From positions 1 to 64,000 of the forward strand of contig NZ_BAQK01000072.1 of NCBI RefSeq assembly GCF_025994435.1: a stretch of DNA of 64,000 nt, in the 5' to 3' direction. This document shows, piece after piece, positions 8,499 through 17,196 of the stretch. The position numbers and the translations under genes were made by a program. This stretch comes from Gluconacetobacter johannae. Lineage in GTDB: Bacteria; Pseudomonadota; Alphaproteobacteria; Acetobacterales; Acetobacteraceae. Within the stretch, counting starts at the first letter, position 1. Every line of letters starts with the position of its first letter. Below the pieces are notes generated by a model, which saw nothing but the letters and a program-made list of their open reading frames with translations, ran no database searches and was not told where the DNA came from.

Positions 8499-9950
8499 GT
8501 GGCACGCGACACGATCCGCACACCCGCCGCATGGCTGGTGCTGGACCGGCAGGCCGGCGCGCTGGAGGCGCAGATCCATCGCACGATCCGCGACCGGATC
8601 CTGGGCGGCCAGTTCGCGGCGGGCGACCGCCTGCCGTCCAGCCGGGCGCTGGCCGTGGCGCTGGGCGTCGCGCGATCGACCGTCGTGCAGGCCTACGAAC
8701 GTTTGCGCGCCGAAGGCTTCCTCGCGGCACGCGGCGGGTCGGCCACACGCATCGCCGCCCTGCCGTCCCCGCCGCCGCACGGGCGCGCGCCCACGGCCGC
8801 AATCCCCCCGCCGGCTCCATCTTCCCTGCCGAACAGCTCGGCGTCGGGCGCGTTCCAGCCCGGCCTGCCGGACCTGACGTCCTTCCCCCATGCCGCCTGG
8901 GCGCGCTGCCTGGGCGCGCGGGCCCGGTCGGGCCGGACGGTCGATCTGGGCTACGGCCCCGCGGCCGGGGCGGCCGAACTGCGCGCCGCCATCCTGTCCC
9001 ACGTCGCGGCCACGCGCGGCGTCGTCGCGACGGCGGACCGGGTTGTCATCGTGCCCTCGACCCGCATGGCCATCGACGTGATCGCCCGCGTCGTCCTGAC
9101 CCCCGACCAGCCGGGCGGCGACGTCGCCTGGGTCGAGGACCCCGGCTATCCCGCATCCCACGCCCTGCTGCGCGCGGCGGGCGCGCGGCTGGTCCCGGTC
9201 GCGTGCGACGCGCACGGCATGGATGTCGCCAGGGCGGACGGCCCGCCGCCGCGCCTGATTTCCGTAACGCCATCGCATCATTATCCGACCGGCGCCACCA
9301 TGACCCTGCAACGCCGGCTGGCGGTGCTGGCCGCGGCGCAGGCCAGCGGGGCGGTGATCCTCGAGGACGATTACGACAGCGAATTCCAGTACGGATCACG
9401 CCCCATCGCCGCCTTGCAGGGCATCGACCGGACGGAATCCGTGGCCTATCTGGGCACGTTTTCAAAAACCCTGGCGCCGGGGCTGCACGTCGCCTACGCC
9501 ATCCTGCCGGCCTGGCTGGCGCCACGGGTCGCCGATGCGCTGCGGATGCGCGGCGCGTCGGTCCCGGTCCATGTCCAGGTCGCGCTGGCGGATTTCGTGA
9601 CTGACGGGCACCTGCGGGCGCATGTGCGCCGGATGGGCGCAATGTATGCCCAACGGATGGCCGCCACCGTCGCCGCGCTGCGCCGGCATTGCGGCGACAT
9701 CCTGACCCCCGGCGCCGGCGAAGGCGGCCTTCAGCTTGCGGCATGGTTCACCGACCCGGCGATGGACGACCGCGCCGTCGTCCGCGCGCTCAATGCACGC
9801 GGGCTGGCGATCCTCCCCCTGTCGGAATTCCATCTGGGCCCCGCGCGCCCAGGGCTGCTGCTGGGCATCGCACGCGCAACGGCCGACGACGCCGACCGCG
9901 CGGCACGGCAGATCCGCGCGGCGGCACGCCTCGGGGCGCCGCCGCCCTGA
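8499..9950 (+). CDS. MocR/PdxR-type regulator (GntR wHTH + class I aminotransferase domain)
   Basis: A 483-residue MocR-family regulator. Residues ~20-85 are a GntR winged helix-turn-helix (GDRLPSSRALAVALGV, ARSTVVQAYERLRAEGFL). Residues ~115-480 are a fold-type I aminotransferase domain that binds pyridoxal 5'-phosphate; the Schiff-base lysine is K323 in TFSKTLAPGLHV, and the upstream LEDDYDSEFQY segment carries the cofactor-pyridine aspartate region. Such proteins bind DNA and sense PLP or an amine through the aminotransferase domain rather than acting as enzymes. The start is GTG at 8499, ten bases after AGGAAAGG. The divergent flavoprotein gene is the likely target, as with PdxR and B6 genes, but the effector is not known. 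Confidence 0.92.
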   Translation: MARDTIRTPAAWLVLDRQAGALEAQIHRTIRDRILGGQFAAGDRLPSSRALAVALGVARSTVVQAYERLRAEGFLAARGGSATRIAALPSPPPHGRAPTAAIPPPAPSSLPNSSASGAFQPGLPDLTSFPHAAWARCLGARARSGRTVDLGYGPAAGAAELRAAILSHVAATRGVVATADRVVIVPSTRMAIDVIARVVLTPDQPGGDVAWVEDPGYPASHALLRAAGARLVPVACDAHGMDVARADGPPPRLISVTPSHHYPTGATMTLQRRLAVLAAAQASGAVILEDDYDSEFQYGSRPIAALQGIDRTESVAYLGTFSKTLAPGLHVAYAILPAWLAPRVADALRMRGASVPVHVQVALADFVTDGHLRAHVRRMGAMYAQRMAATVAALRRHCGDILTPGAGEGGLQLAAWFTDPAMDDRAVVRALNARGLAILPLSEFHLGPARPGLLLGIARATADDADRAARQIRAAARLGAPPP

Positions 9951-9960
9951 AAACGCGGTT

Positions 9961-9977
9961 CGGGGTGCCCTACCCCG
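9961..9977. terminator. Small hairpin between convergent MocR and mbfA ends
   Basis: CGGGGT (9961-9966) and ACCCCG (9972-9977) form a six-base stem with a five-base loop that overlaps the mbfA stop codon. No T tract follows on either strand, so the function as a terminator is only a suggestion. Confidence 0.3.
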
Positions 9978-10929
9978 CCGACCCGATCAGGATGCCGGCG
10001 GCGAAGACCAGCGCGCCACCCACGACGATCTGCACGATCGCCGAGCCGAACGGCGTCTCCTGGTAGCGCCATCGCACCCACGAGATCACGAACAATTCCA
10101 CCACCACCACCAGCATGGCGATCAGCATGGCAACCGAAAAACTGCCGATCAGGAACGGGATGGTATGGCCGATTCCGCCCGCCGTGGTCATCAGCCCGCA
10201 GACCAGCCCGCGCAGCAGCGGCGCGCCCCGGCCGGACAGCTTGCCGTCATCCGACAGGGCCTCGGCAAAGCCCATGGAAATCCCGGCGCCGACCGATGCC
10301 GCAATCCCGACCAGGAAGGCCTGCCACGCCTGATGCGTCGCGAACGCGGCGGCGAAGACCGGGGCCAGGGTCGAAACCGACCCATCCATCAACCCGACCA
10401 GGCCGGGCTGGATCACCTGCAGGATGAAGCGGCGGCGCGCGCCTTCGTCCTCGTCCTCGCGCTTGCTGGCCGGCAGGCGGTTGCGTTCGATGACGCCCGC
10501 GGCCTGTTCGTGCCGGTCCTCGGCCACCGCCAGGTCACCCAGCAATTTGCGCGTCGCCGCGTCGGTGGTACGCAGCGCCGCCTGGCGATAGAACCGCGCG
10601 GCATCCGCTTCCATCTGCCGGGCATGGCCGCGCACGGCGTCGATCCCCAGCCGTTGCACCTGCCAGGCGGGGCGGCGCACCATGAAACCGGCGATGTCCT
10701 GCCGCCGGACCAGCGGAATATGGGTGCCGAACCGCCGGACATAGAGGTCGATCAGGGCGCGCCTGTGCTCGTCCTCCTCCTGCGCCATGTCGGTGAAGAT
10801 GTTGGCGGTATCGGGATAGTTCTCACGAAGGGCATACGCGAAATCGGCATAGATCCGCCCATCCTCCTCCTCGTTCGAAATCGCGAGCGCGAGGATGTCC
10901 TGATCGCTCAGGGTCGTGAATTTCCGCAT
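9970..10929 (-). CDS. mbfA: MbfA-type iron exporter (erythrin-VIT fusion)
   Basis: A 319-residue membrane protein with a ferritin-like erythrin domain (residues ~1-165) fused to a VIT1/CCC1-type transporter domain (~170-319). The erythrin part has the expected carboxylate and His ligands: SNEEEDGRIYADF, AQEEDEHRRALID, ARQMEADAARFY and AEDRHEQAAG. The VIT part has the signature GLVGLMDGSVSTLAPVF and several hydrophobic helices ending at GIGHTIPFLIGSF and VVVVELFVISWVRWRY. Homologous MbfA proteins of rhizobia export Fe2+ across the inner membrane and protect against iron and H2O2. In those bacteria the gene is controlled by Irr; a possible Irr-type box lies upstream here. The MocR gene is convergent. 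Confidence 0.9.
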   Translation of the reverse strand: MRKFTTLSDQDILALAISNEEEDGRIYADFAYALRENYPDTANIFTDMAQEEDEHRRALIDLYVRRFGTHIPLVRRQDIAGFMVRRPAWQVQRLGIDAVRGHARQMEADAARFYRQAALRTTDAATRKLLGDLAVAEDRHEQAAGVIERNRLPASKREDEDEGARRRFILQVIQPGLVGLMDGSVSTLAPVFAAAFATHQAWQAFLVGIAASVGAGISMGFAEALSDDGKLSGRGAPLLRGLVCGLMTTAGGIGHTIPFLIGSFSVAMLIAMLVVVVELFVISWVRWRYQETPFGSAIVQIVVGGALVFAAGILIGSAG

Positions 10930-10980
10930 GGCGCCTGTATGCCGAAATCACCCCAGCGACTCAAGACATTTCGATACCGT

Positions 10981-10994
10981 GAGAATTGTTCGCG
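10981..10994 (-). promoter_or_regulatory. Possible Irr/Fur-type iron operator upstream of mbfA
   Basis: On the coding strand the bases 10994-10981 read CGCGAACAATTCTC, which contains GAA-N3-TTC followed by T. This matches the core of the alphaproteobacterial iron control element (consensus TTTAGAA-N3-TTCTAAA, from memory), but only the core: the A/T flanks are not kept. It is ~52 bases before the mbfA start, a sensible operator position. Assignment rests on the motif and on known Irr control of mbfA elsewhere. Confidence 0.35.
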
Positions 10995-11044
10995 TTATCA
11001 GCAGCAGAAGATCGAAATCCCCGCCTTACCGCGCGGACGCCCCC

Positions 11045-12457
11045 TCAGATCGCCGCTTCGTCGAAGATCCGGTTCACGTCGCCGTTCCACCGTCCGTGAT
11101 AGCGTTCCAGCCACCGTCCGGCCTGTGTCGGGCCGCCGGCCGCGATCTCGTGCAGCGGGTCCAGGAAATGGCGTTCGTCCCGTTCGGCCGCGTCGGTCAG
11201 CGCGCGCGCGCGCAGCCCCTGCGCGGCGATATCGACCATGCGGCGGGCCAGGTCGCGCGCACTGCCCCCCGCCCACGGGGCGTCCAGCCCCAGGCGGGGC
11301 ACGGCGGCGCGCAGTTCGGCATACGCCTCCCACGGCTGTTCGCGGACCAGCGCGTCGGCGGCGGCCAGGGCTGCCTCGTCATACAGCAGCCCGACCCACA
11401 GGGCCGACTGCGCCATCATCATCTCGGGCGATCCGGCATCCGCGCCGCGCATCTCCAGGAAGCGCTTCAGGCGGACGTCGGTGAAGGCAGTCGTCAGATG
11501 ATCCTCGAAATCACCCAATGTCGGCGTCAGGCCGTCCAGCCCGTCCTGGCGCTCGCCATTCATCCAGGCCCGGAGCGACCGGCCCGCCACGTCCAGAATG
11601 ACGCCGTCGCGCACGATGAAATACATCGGCACGTCCAGCAGCCATTCGACATAGGGCTCAAACCCGAAATCCGGGCGGAAGAACGCCGCCGGCATGCCCG
11701 AGCGCGCATTGTCAGTATCGGTCCAGACCTGCGCGCGATTGGACTGGAAACCGTTGGGCCGGCCCTCGTAGAACGGCGAATTGGCGAACAGCGCCGTCGC
11801 CACCGGCTGCAACGCCAGGGACACCCGCAATTTGCGGAGCATGTCGGCCTCGGACGCGAAATCCAGATTGACCTGCACGGTGCAGGTCCGCTGCATCATG
11901 TCCAGGCCCAGCGACCCGACCTTGGGCATGTAGGCCCGCATGATGGCGTAGCGGCTCTTGGGCATCCAGGGCATGTCCGCCCGGCGCGCCGTCGGATGGA
12001 AGCCCAGCGGCGCGAACCCGATGCCCAGCGACCGGGAAATCGGGCGGATCGCCTCGAAATGCCGGGCCATCTCATGCGCCGTGTCGTGCAGGCTGGCCAG
12101 CGGCGCACCCGACAGTTCGAACTGGCCGGCCGGTTCCAGCGACACCGAATTGCCGCGCTCCGGCCCGATGCCCTTCAGCCCGATCAGGTTCCCCTTGTCA
12201 TAGATCCCCTCCCATTCTCCGCCGTCGCCCTGGCGGTGCAGGTCGGCCAGGATCTCGGCGATCCCGTCGGGGCTGTAGGCGGGCGGCATCCAGGCCGGAC
12301 GGCCGGGGCCGGCGGCCTCGGGGCGGACAAAGCCGAATTTCTCATGCTCGGTCCCGATCCGCCAGCGATCGCGCGGCTTGCCCCCCTCCGCCAGCAGGGC
12401 GGCCAGTTGGCTCACCGATTCGATGGGGGTGATATCTTGCTCGCCGGGATTCGACAT
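11045..12457 (-). CDS. gshA: Glutamate-cysteine ligase (plant-type GshA)
   Basis: A 470-residue glutamate-cysteine ligase, first step of glutathione synthesis: ATP-dependent joining of L-glutamate and L-cysteine. It belongs to the plant/alphaproteobacterial GCS2 type rather than the E. coli type. Seen: RIGTEHEKFGF near residue 45, KGIGPERGNSVSLEPAGQFE, the MMQRTCTVQVNLDF strand typical of the family, and FEPYVEWLLDVPMYFI. The ATG at 12457 was chosen because the extra 34 codons upstream in the frame lack homology, and GAGGA occurs a little upstream. It follows rsmE on the same strand with an 85-base gap; an rsmE-gshA pair facing ubiA is a common alphaproteobacterial order. Confidence 0.95.
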   Translation of the reverse strand: MSNPGEQDITPIESVSQLAALLAEGGKPRDRWRIGTEHEKFGFVRPEAAGPGRPAWMPPAYSPDGIAEILADLHRQGDGGEWEGIYDKGNLIGLKGIGPERGNSVSLEPAGQFELSGAPLASLHDTAHEMARHFEAIRPISRSLGIGFAPLGFHPTARRADMPWMPKSRYAIMRAYMPKVGSLGLDMMQRTCTVQVNLDFASEADMLRKLRVSLALQPVATALFANSPFYEGRPNGFQSNRAQVWTDTDNARSGMPAAFFRPDFGFEPYVEWLLDVPMYFIVRDGVILDVAGRSLRAWMNGERQDGLDGLTPTLGDFEDHLTTAFTDVRLKRFLEMRGADAGSPEMMMAQSALWVGLLYDEAALAAADALVREQPWEAYAELRAAVPRLGLDAPWAGGSARDLARRMVDIAAQGLRARALTDAAERDERHFLDPLHEIAAGGPTQAGRWLERYHGRWNGDVNRIFDEAAI

Positions 12458-12542
12458 GGGTTTCGGAATAGTCCTCAGAAACAGAAAAGTAACCGATCGG
12501 CCGACCGGACGAATACTGGCCGCGCCAGGACCGGACAGACGA

Positions 12543-13310
12543 TCAGCGCGACCCTGCACCAGACGCGCGACGGAAACCAGCCCCCATCAGGGACAGGCCA
12601 CATGCCACGGCCGTGTCTGCGCGCAGGATGCGCGGACCGAGCGATATCATCGTAACAAACGGCCGCGAACGCAACAGAGCCACCTCGGCGGCGGAAAATC
12701 CGCCCTCCGGCCCGACCAGCAGCCCGTCGCCGTCACGGACCCCCTCGACGGAGGCCGCCCCGACTTCCGCCGTCCCGTCCCGCTGCGCGGGCCGCTCGGC
12801 GGCGACGAACAGGCGGCGATCCTGCGGCCAGGCCCCCAGGCGATCGGCCAGAAGCAGTGGCTCCTCGACCTCCGGCACGTCCAGGCGCTCGCATTGCTCG
12901 GCGGCTTCGACGGCAATGCCGGCAAGGCGCGCGCCGTTCACCCTGTGGGTGTTGGTCCGCTCGGTCAGCACGGGCAGGAAGCGCCTGACCCCCAGTTCGG
13001 TGCCCATGCGGATGACCAGGTCGGTGGCATCGCGCTTCAGCGGCGCGAACAGCAGCACCGGGCCGGCGACGGGTTCCGCCGGCCGGGTCCGGCGCCGCAC
13101 GCGCACCTGCCCGCGATCGCGGCGCAGCGCCTCGATCCCGGCCCGCCATTCGCCGTCACGCGCGTTGAACAGCGCGACCTCGTCCCCCGTCCCCATCCGC
13201 AGGACCGTGCCCAGGTAATGCGCGTGCCCCGGCGCCAGTTCCACGACCGCGCCGTCCTGCATCGGCGGCCGCGTCGCGGGGTCCACGAACAGGCGGGGAC
13301 AATCCTTCAT
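12543..13310 (-). CDS. rsmE: 16S rRNA m3U1498 methyltransferase RsmE
   Basis: RsmE methylates N3 of U1498 in 16S rRNA. The 255-residue protein has the N-terminal PUA-like part (RLFVDPATRPP, HAHYLGTVLRMGTGDEV) and the C-terminal SPOUT methyltransferase with its trefoil-knot motifs: LLFAPLKRD, MGTELGVRRFLPVLTERT, LLVGPEGGFSAAEVALL and ISLGPRILRADTAV. The start at ATG 13310 gives the normal length; an in-frame extension upstream is rejected because it runs into the intergenic region without homology. It probably forms an operon with gshA and is divergent from ubiA over 151 bases. Confidence 0.95.
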   Translation of the reverse strand: MKDCPRLFVDPATRPPMQDGAVVELAPGHAHYLGTVLRMGTGDEVALFNARDGEWRAGIEALRRDRGQVRVRRRTRPAEPVAGPVLLFAPLKRDATDLVIRMGTELGVRRFLPVLTERTNTHRVNGARLAGIAVEAAEQCERLDVPEVEEPLLLADRLGAWPQDRRLFVAAERPAQRDGTAEVGAASVEGVRDGDGLLVGPEGGFSAAEVALLRSRPFVTMISLGPRILRADTAVACGLSLMGAGFRRASGAGSR

Positions 13311-13461
13311 GCCAATCCAAACTCCTGCACCCCACCGCCGGCCGGCGGCGGCCCGATCCCTCTTGACCATGACGAACCATCCGGCCCATCACACCGGGGC
13401 CTTAGCAGCCTCGCAGTCCGGCGTCATCATGGCCGGATATTCCCGGCCGGAGACATAGACG

Positions 13462-14379
13462 TTGAGCGGTTCCCTGCCCCACACCGATATCCGTGCCGAA
13501 GGGTGGATCGGCCGACTGCCGCCGGCGATCCGTCCCTACGCTCTGCTTGCGCGGCTGGACCGGCCGATCGGCACCTGGCTTCTGTTCCTGCCGGGCGTGT
13601 GGGGCATCCTGCTGGCGAACGGCATCGACGCGCGCGGGCGCGTCCGGCTGATCGTGCTGTTCGGCGTCGGCAGCCTGGTGATGCGGGCCGCGGGATGCGT
13701 GGTGAACGACATGTGGGACCGCGACATCGACCAGCGCGTCGCCCGGACGGCGGGGCGGCCGCTGGCCTCGGGCGCTCTGCGGATGCGCCAGGCCGCGGTC
13801 TTCCTGCTGGTCCTGCTGACGATCGGGCTGGCGATCCTGCTATGCCTGAATCCGCTGTCGCGCCTGCTGGGCGCGTCGTCGCTGCTGCTGGTCGCGCTGT
13901 ATCCGCTGGCCAAGCGGGTGACGTGGTGGCCGCAACTGGTCATGGGGTTCACCTTCGGTTTCGGCGCGCCGCTGGGCTACGCCGCCGCCGCCGGCCGGAT
14001 CGACGCCGCCTGGGTGGCGCTGTATGCCGCCACCATCCTGTGGCAGCTCGGCTTCGATACGATCTACGGCTTCCAGGACATGGAGGACGACGCGCGGATC
14101 GGGGTGAAATCGACATCCCGCCTCTGGGCCGGGCAGGCGCGCGGCTTCGTCGGCGCGTGCTACGCCCTGTCGCTGGCGGCACTGCTGGCGGCGGGTGGCC
14201 TGGGGGGAATGGGGCCGGGCTTCTGGCCGGCGATGCTGCTGCCGGCGGCGGCGATGGCCTGGCAGGTCGCGCGGCTGGACGTCGCCGATCCCCGGGGGTG
14301 CCTGGGCCTGTTCCGCTTCAACCGCGAAACCGGGCTGGCCGTCGCGCTGGCGCTGCTGGCCGGGCTGCTCGGCCGATGA
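13462..14379 (+). CDS. ubiA: 4-hydroxybenzoate polyprenyltransferase UbiA
   Basis: UbiA prenylates 4-hydroxybenzoate in ubiquinone synthesis, an integral inner-membrane enzyme. The 305-residue protein has eight or nine hydrophobic segments and both Asp-rich motifs: NDMWDRDID at ~82-90, and FQDMEDDARIGVKST further on, which bind the prenyl diphosphate through Mg2+. The start appears to be TTG at 13462, nine bases after GGAG (13449-13452); the next in-frame ATG is far inside the first conserved region. Its stop overlaps the ATG of the following methyltransferase gene. Ubiquinone is the electron acceptor for the glucose and aldehyde dehydrogenases elsewhere in the window. Confidence 0.94.
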   Translation: MSGSLPHTDIRAEGWIGRLPPAIRPYALLARLDRPIGTWLLFLPGVWGILLANGIDARGRVRLIVLFGVGSLVMRAAGCVVNDMWDRDIDQRVARTAGRPLASGALRMRQAAVFLLVLLTIGLAILLCLNPLSRLLGASSLLLVALYPLAKRVTWWPQLVMGFTFGFGAPLGYAAAAGRIDAAWVALYAATILWQLGFDTIYGFQDMEDDARIGVKSTSRLWAGQARGFVGACYALSLAALLAAGGLGGMGPGFWPAMLLPAAAMAWQVARLDVADPRGCLGLFRFNRETGLAVALALLAGLLGR

Positions 14380-15038
14380 ACCCGCGCGCGCCGGCGGAGG
14401 CGCGGGCCTTCGTCACGGCGCATACCACCCTGGCCCATGCCCCGCTGGTGCCGGAAATCGCACTGCACCTGGCCACCGAGATCACGCCGGTCTGGCAGGC
14501 CAGCGAGGACTGGCTGGCGCAGAACGGCATCGAACCGCCCTTCTGGGCCTTCGCCTGGCCGGGCGGGCAGTTGCTGGCCCGCCACATCCTGGACAACCCC
14601 GGACTGGTCGCGGGACGGCGGGTCCTCGATTTCGCGGCGGGGTGCGGCATCGCGGCCATCGCCTGCGCGCAGGCCGGCGCGGCCTCGGTCGAAGCGGCGG
14701 AAATCGACCCGCTGGCGGTGGCGGCCATCGCGCTGAACGCCGACGCCAACGGCGTGAACGTCACCGCCACCGGGGCGGACCTCGTGGGGGCAGCCCCCTG
14801 CTGGGACCTCATCCTGTGCGGGGATGTCTGTTACGAAAGCCCGATGACGCAGCACATCCTGCCCTGGCTGCGGCGCTGCGCCCGCACGGCCGAGGTCTGG
14901 ATCGCCGACCCCGGCCGCGCCTACCTGCCACGCGACGGGCTGGATGCGCTGCTGATCCGGGAGATCCCCACCACCATGGAACTGGAAGACCGGACGGTGC
15001 GCCGGACGACGCTCTATCGCGTCCGGCCGGCGCCGTGA
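14376..15038 (+). CDS. Class I methyltransferase, probably EtfB lysine methyltransferase
   Basis: A 220-residue SAM-dependent methyltransferase. The SAM motif I is VLDFAAGCGIAAIACAQAG, followed by the acidic residue of motif II in VEAAEIDPLAV and the post-motif DLILCGDVCYE. This last pattern, together with the N-terminal PFWAFAWPGGQLLARHIL, resembles the METTL20/EtfBKMT group, which methylates lysines of electron-transfer flavoprotein beta; such proteins are often labelled nicotinamide N-methyltransferase-like or PrmA-like. The ATG overlaps the ubiA stop (ATGA), so the two are cotranslated, which fits a shared link to quinone-directed electron transfer. The substrate is inferred from motif resemblance only. 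Confidence 0.8.
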   Translation: MNPRAPAEARAFVTAHTTLAHAPLVPEIALHLATEITPVWQASEDWLAQNGIEPPFWAFAWPGGQLLARHILDNPGLVAGRRVLDFAAGCGIAAIACAQAGAASVEAAEIDPLAVAAIALNADANGVNVTATGADLVGAAPCWDLILCGDVCYESPMTQHILPWLRRCARTAEVWIADPGRAYLPRDGLDALLIREIPTTMELEDRTVRRTTLYRVRPAP

Positions 15039-15042
15039 CGGA

Positions 15043-15540
15043 TCAGATCCGCCCGTAGGCGTAGCTGTCGCGGGGCCGGACGCTCAGCCGATAGGCCATC
15101 GCCGCCTGTGCCGACGCATCAAGGCTCTCGCCACCCATATGGGGCACCAGCGTGCGGTCGGGCAGCATGTCATAGGTCGCGTACTGCGTGGCGGGCATGC
15201 CCAGAAGGTGAATGCGCTTCCACGTCCGGCCATGGGCGGTCACGGTGCTGAGCACCCAGCGATTGTCGACATACCCGCCGGGCGCCCCCTCAAGCTGCGC
15301 CATCGGATTCATCTGCGTCACCCGCAGATGGTATATGCCCCCACGCGCGTTGGGCTTGCCGTCGAGGACAAGCTGTACATTGCGCTCGAACCCGCTGACG
15401 CCATCCGGCTGGTAGCCGCACCATTGCCCGTACACCGGACCGGTCGGCCCGACGCAGCCCGAAAGCCCCGCCGCCAGGATGCAGGCCCCAAGCAGAGATG
15501 TTTCCCGCCTGGTGACAGACAGCACGGCGCCGTTTCGCAT
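15043..15540 (-). CDS. Small lipoprotein of unknown function
   Basis: A 165-residue predicted lipoprotein. The ATG at 15540 is supported by an excellent GGAGGG ribosome-binding site seven bases upstream and gives a signal peptide ending in the lipobox LSGC, about residue 29. The mature protein has GPVYGQWCGYQPDGVSGF and a beta-rich look; I recognise no domain. Its stop lies four bases from that of the convergent methyltransferase gene. The region upstream, 15541-15811, contains no gene I can support. Confidence 0.75.
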   Translation of the reverse strand: MRNGAVLSVTRRETSLLGACILAAGLSGCVGPTGPVYGQWCGYQPDGVSGFERNVQLVLDGKPNARGGIYHLRVTQMNPMAQLEGAPGGYVDNRWVLSTVTAHGRTWKRIHLLGMPATQYATYDMLPDRTLVPHMGGESLDASAQAAMAYRLSVRPRDSYAYGRI

Positions 15541-15811
15541 GACCGATCCCTCCGCGATTGCAAGGGAGACCCGGCCATCCACACCGGCGACATGACACCG
15601 CCTGACCAGCCGGAGCAGGATCGCCGGATGGCTCGCCGCCCCCGCGCCAGATCCGTCCTGCCGGATCAGCCCCTTCACGCGGACAAGATAGCCCGCGATC
15701 AGATTTTCGTTACTGAAAACTGTGTAACAAACCCGGCGGGGCAGCCCGGACAACTGCGCGGCCCAAGGCTGGCCTCAATGATCCGTGTCAAATCAGATCA
15801 TTATATTCCGC

Positions 15812-17191
15812 TCATGTTACGGGCACGCGCCACCTCAGCAACCGGCTGGCGCTGAGCAGCGCGGACAGGTAGGCGGACACGGCCGCCAGTTCAAGGCAGC
15901 GCAGCGTGGGGTCGTGGACGACGAAGCCGAAGGTCAGGGCCACGAACATCGCCCCCATGGTCTGGCCGGACAGCCGCGCCACCGACACCATGCCGCTGGC
16001 GCTGCCCGACCGGCCGCGCGGGGCGGAAACCATCATCGCGCGGTTGTTGGGCGGCTGGAAGATTCCAAACCCCATCCCGGCGATGCCGATCCGCCAGGCA
16101 ATGTCCAGATTGCTGGCGTCCGGCGTCAGGAGGCACAGCAGGACGAACCCCGTCCCGGTCAGGCACAGCCCGATCGACGACAGCACGCCCGCCGGAATCC
16201 GGTCCGCCACCCGGCCCACGAAGGGCGCGATCAGCACGATCCCGACCGGCCAGGGCGTAATCAGCAGCCCGGTCGCGACGGCCGAGCGATGCAGCACGGA
16301 TTCGAGCGTGAAGGGCATCGAGATGATGAAGAAGTTGGAGGCGACGAACGCCCCGAACCCGACCCCGAATGCGACCAGGAAATCCGGCACCGCCAGCAGG
16401 TCGATCGGCAGCATCGGGTCCGGCCGTCCCGCCTGGCGGCGGGCCAGTTGCACGAAGGCCCCCACCCCCGCCAGCAGCAGCCATACCGCCAGTGCCGGCC
16501 CGGTCCGGTGGACAAGGCTGTCCAGCCCGACGATCAGCCCCCCGAAGGCCACGATATTCAGCACCGCGCTGGTCAGGTCAAAGGGCTGTTCGCTGCGCGG
16601 CGTGCGCGGAAGGTAGAACAGCGCGGCCACCATCGCCGCCCCGCCCAGCGGCAGGTTAATCAGGAAGATCCACGGCCAGTTCGCCACCGACAGCACGGCC
16701 GAGGCAATGGTCGGCCCCAGCGCGACGCCGGTGGCGACGACGACCCCGTTCAGCGAGATCCCCTTGCCGATCTCGGCATGCGGATAGATGAAGCGGACCA
16801 GCGCGATATTGACGCTCATGATGCAGGCGCCGCCGACACCCTGCAACGCCCGCGCCAGCGCCAGTTCCAGCAGCGTGTGCGACATCGCGCACAGCACCGA
16901 GGCCACGACGAAGGCCGCCAGCCCGATGCGGCACAGCCGCGCGAACCCCACCCGCGCCCCCAGCGACGCCAGCGGCAACAGGGTGGAAAGGCTGGCCAGC
17001 TGATAGGCGTTGATGACCCAGATGGATGCGGACGGGGTTGCATGGATGTCGCGCGCGATCGTCGGCAGCGCGACGTTGGCGATGGCGTAATCCAGGACCG
17101 ACAGCAGCACCGACAGCGCCACGGCGAACATCGCCATCGCCCGCGCCCCGCCATGCAGCCCTTCGCCCTCGACCAGGACCCGCGCCGCCAT
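15812..17191 (-). CDS. MFS multidrug-type transporter, DHA2 (EmrB/QacA) family
   Basis: A 459-residue inner-membrane transporter of the major facilitator superfamily. The start of the first helix, MFAVALSVLLSVLDYAIANVALPTIA, with its Asp, and the following IWVINAYQLASLSTLLPLA-like pattern are typical of the DHA2 drug:H+ antiporters with 14 helices; LQGVGGACIMS is the motif C/A region. The ATG at 17191 was chosen because it lies five bases after the stop of the upstream hydrolase gene. It is the last gene of a sugar porter - hydrolase - MFS series. The substrate is unknown; export of an organic compound metabolised by the hydrolase is one option. Confidence 0.85.
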   Translation of the reverse strand: MAARVLVEGEGLHGGARAMAMFAVALSVLLSVLDYAIANVALPTIARDIHATPSASIWVINAYQLASLSTLLPLASLGARVGFARLCRIGLAAFVVASVLCAMSHTLLELALARALQGVGGACIMSVNIALVRFIYPHAEIGKGISLNGVVVATGVALGPTIASAVLSVANWPWIFLINLPLGGAAMVAALFYLPRTPRSEQPFDLTSAVLNIVAFGGLIVGLDSLVHRTGPALAVWLLLAGVGAFVQLARRQAGRPDPMLPIDLLAVPDFLVAFGVGFGAFVASNFFIISMPFTLESVLHRSAVATGLLITPWPVGIVLIAPFVGRVADRIPAGVLSSIGLCLTGTGFVLLCLLTPDASNLDIAWRIGIAGMGFGIFQPPNNRAMMVSAPRGRSGSASGMVSVARLSGQTMGAMFVALTFGFVVHDPTLRCLELAAVSAYLSALLSASRLLRWRVPVT

Positions 17192-17196
17192 GCCGT

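Noticed and set aside
15709..15728. Inverted repeat GTTAC-N10-GTAAC upstream of the lipoprotein gene
   Set aside because: The arms are only five bases, no paired promoter is seen and the gene start is ~170 bases away; chance occurrence is likely.
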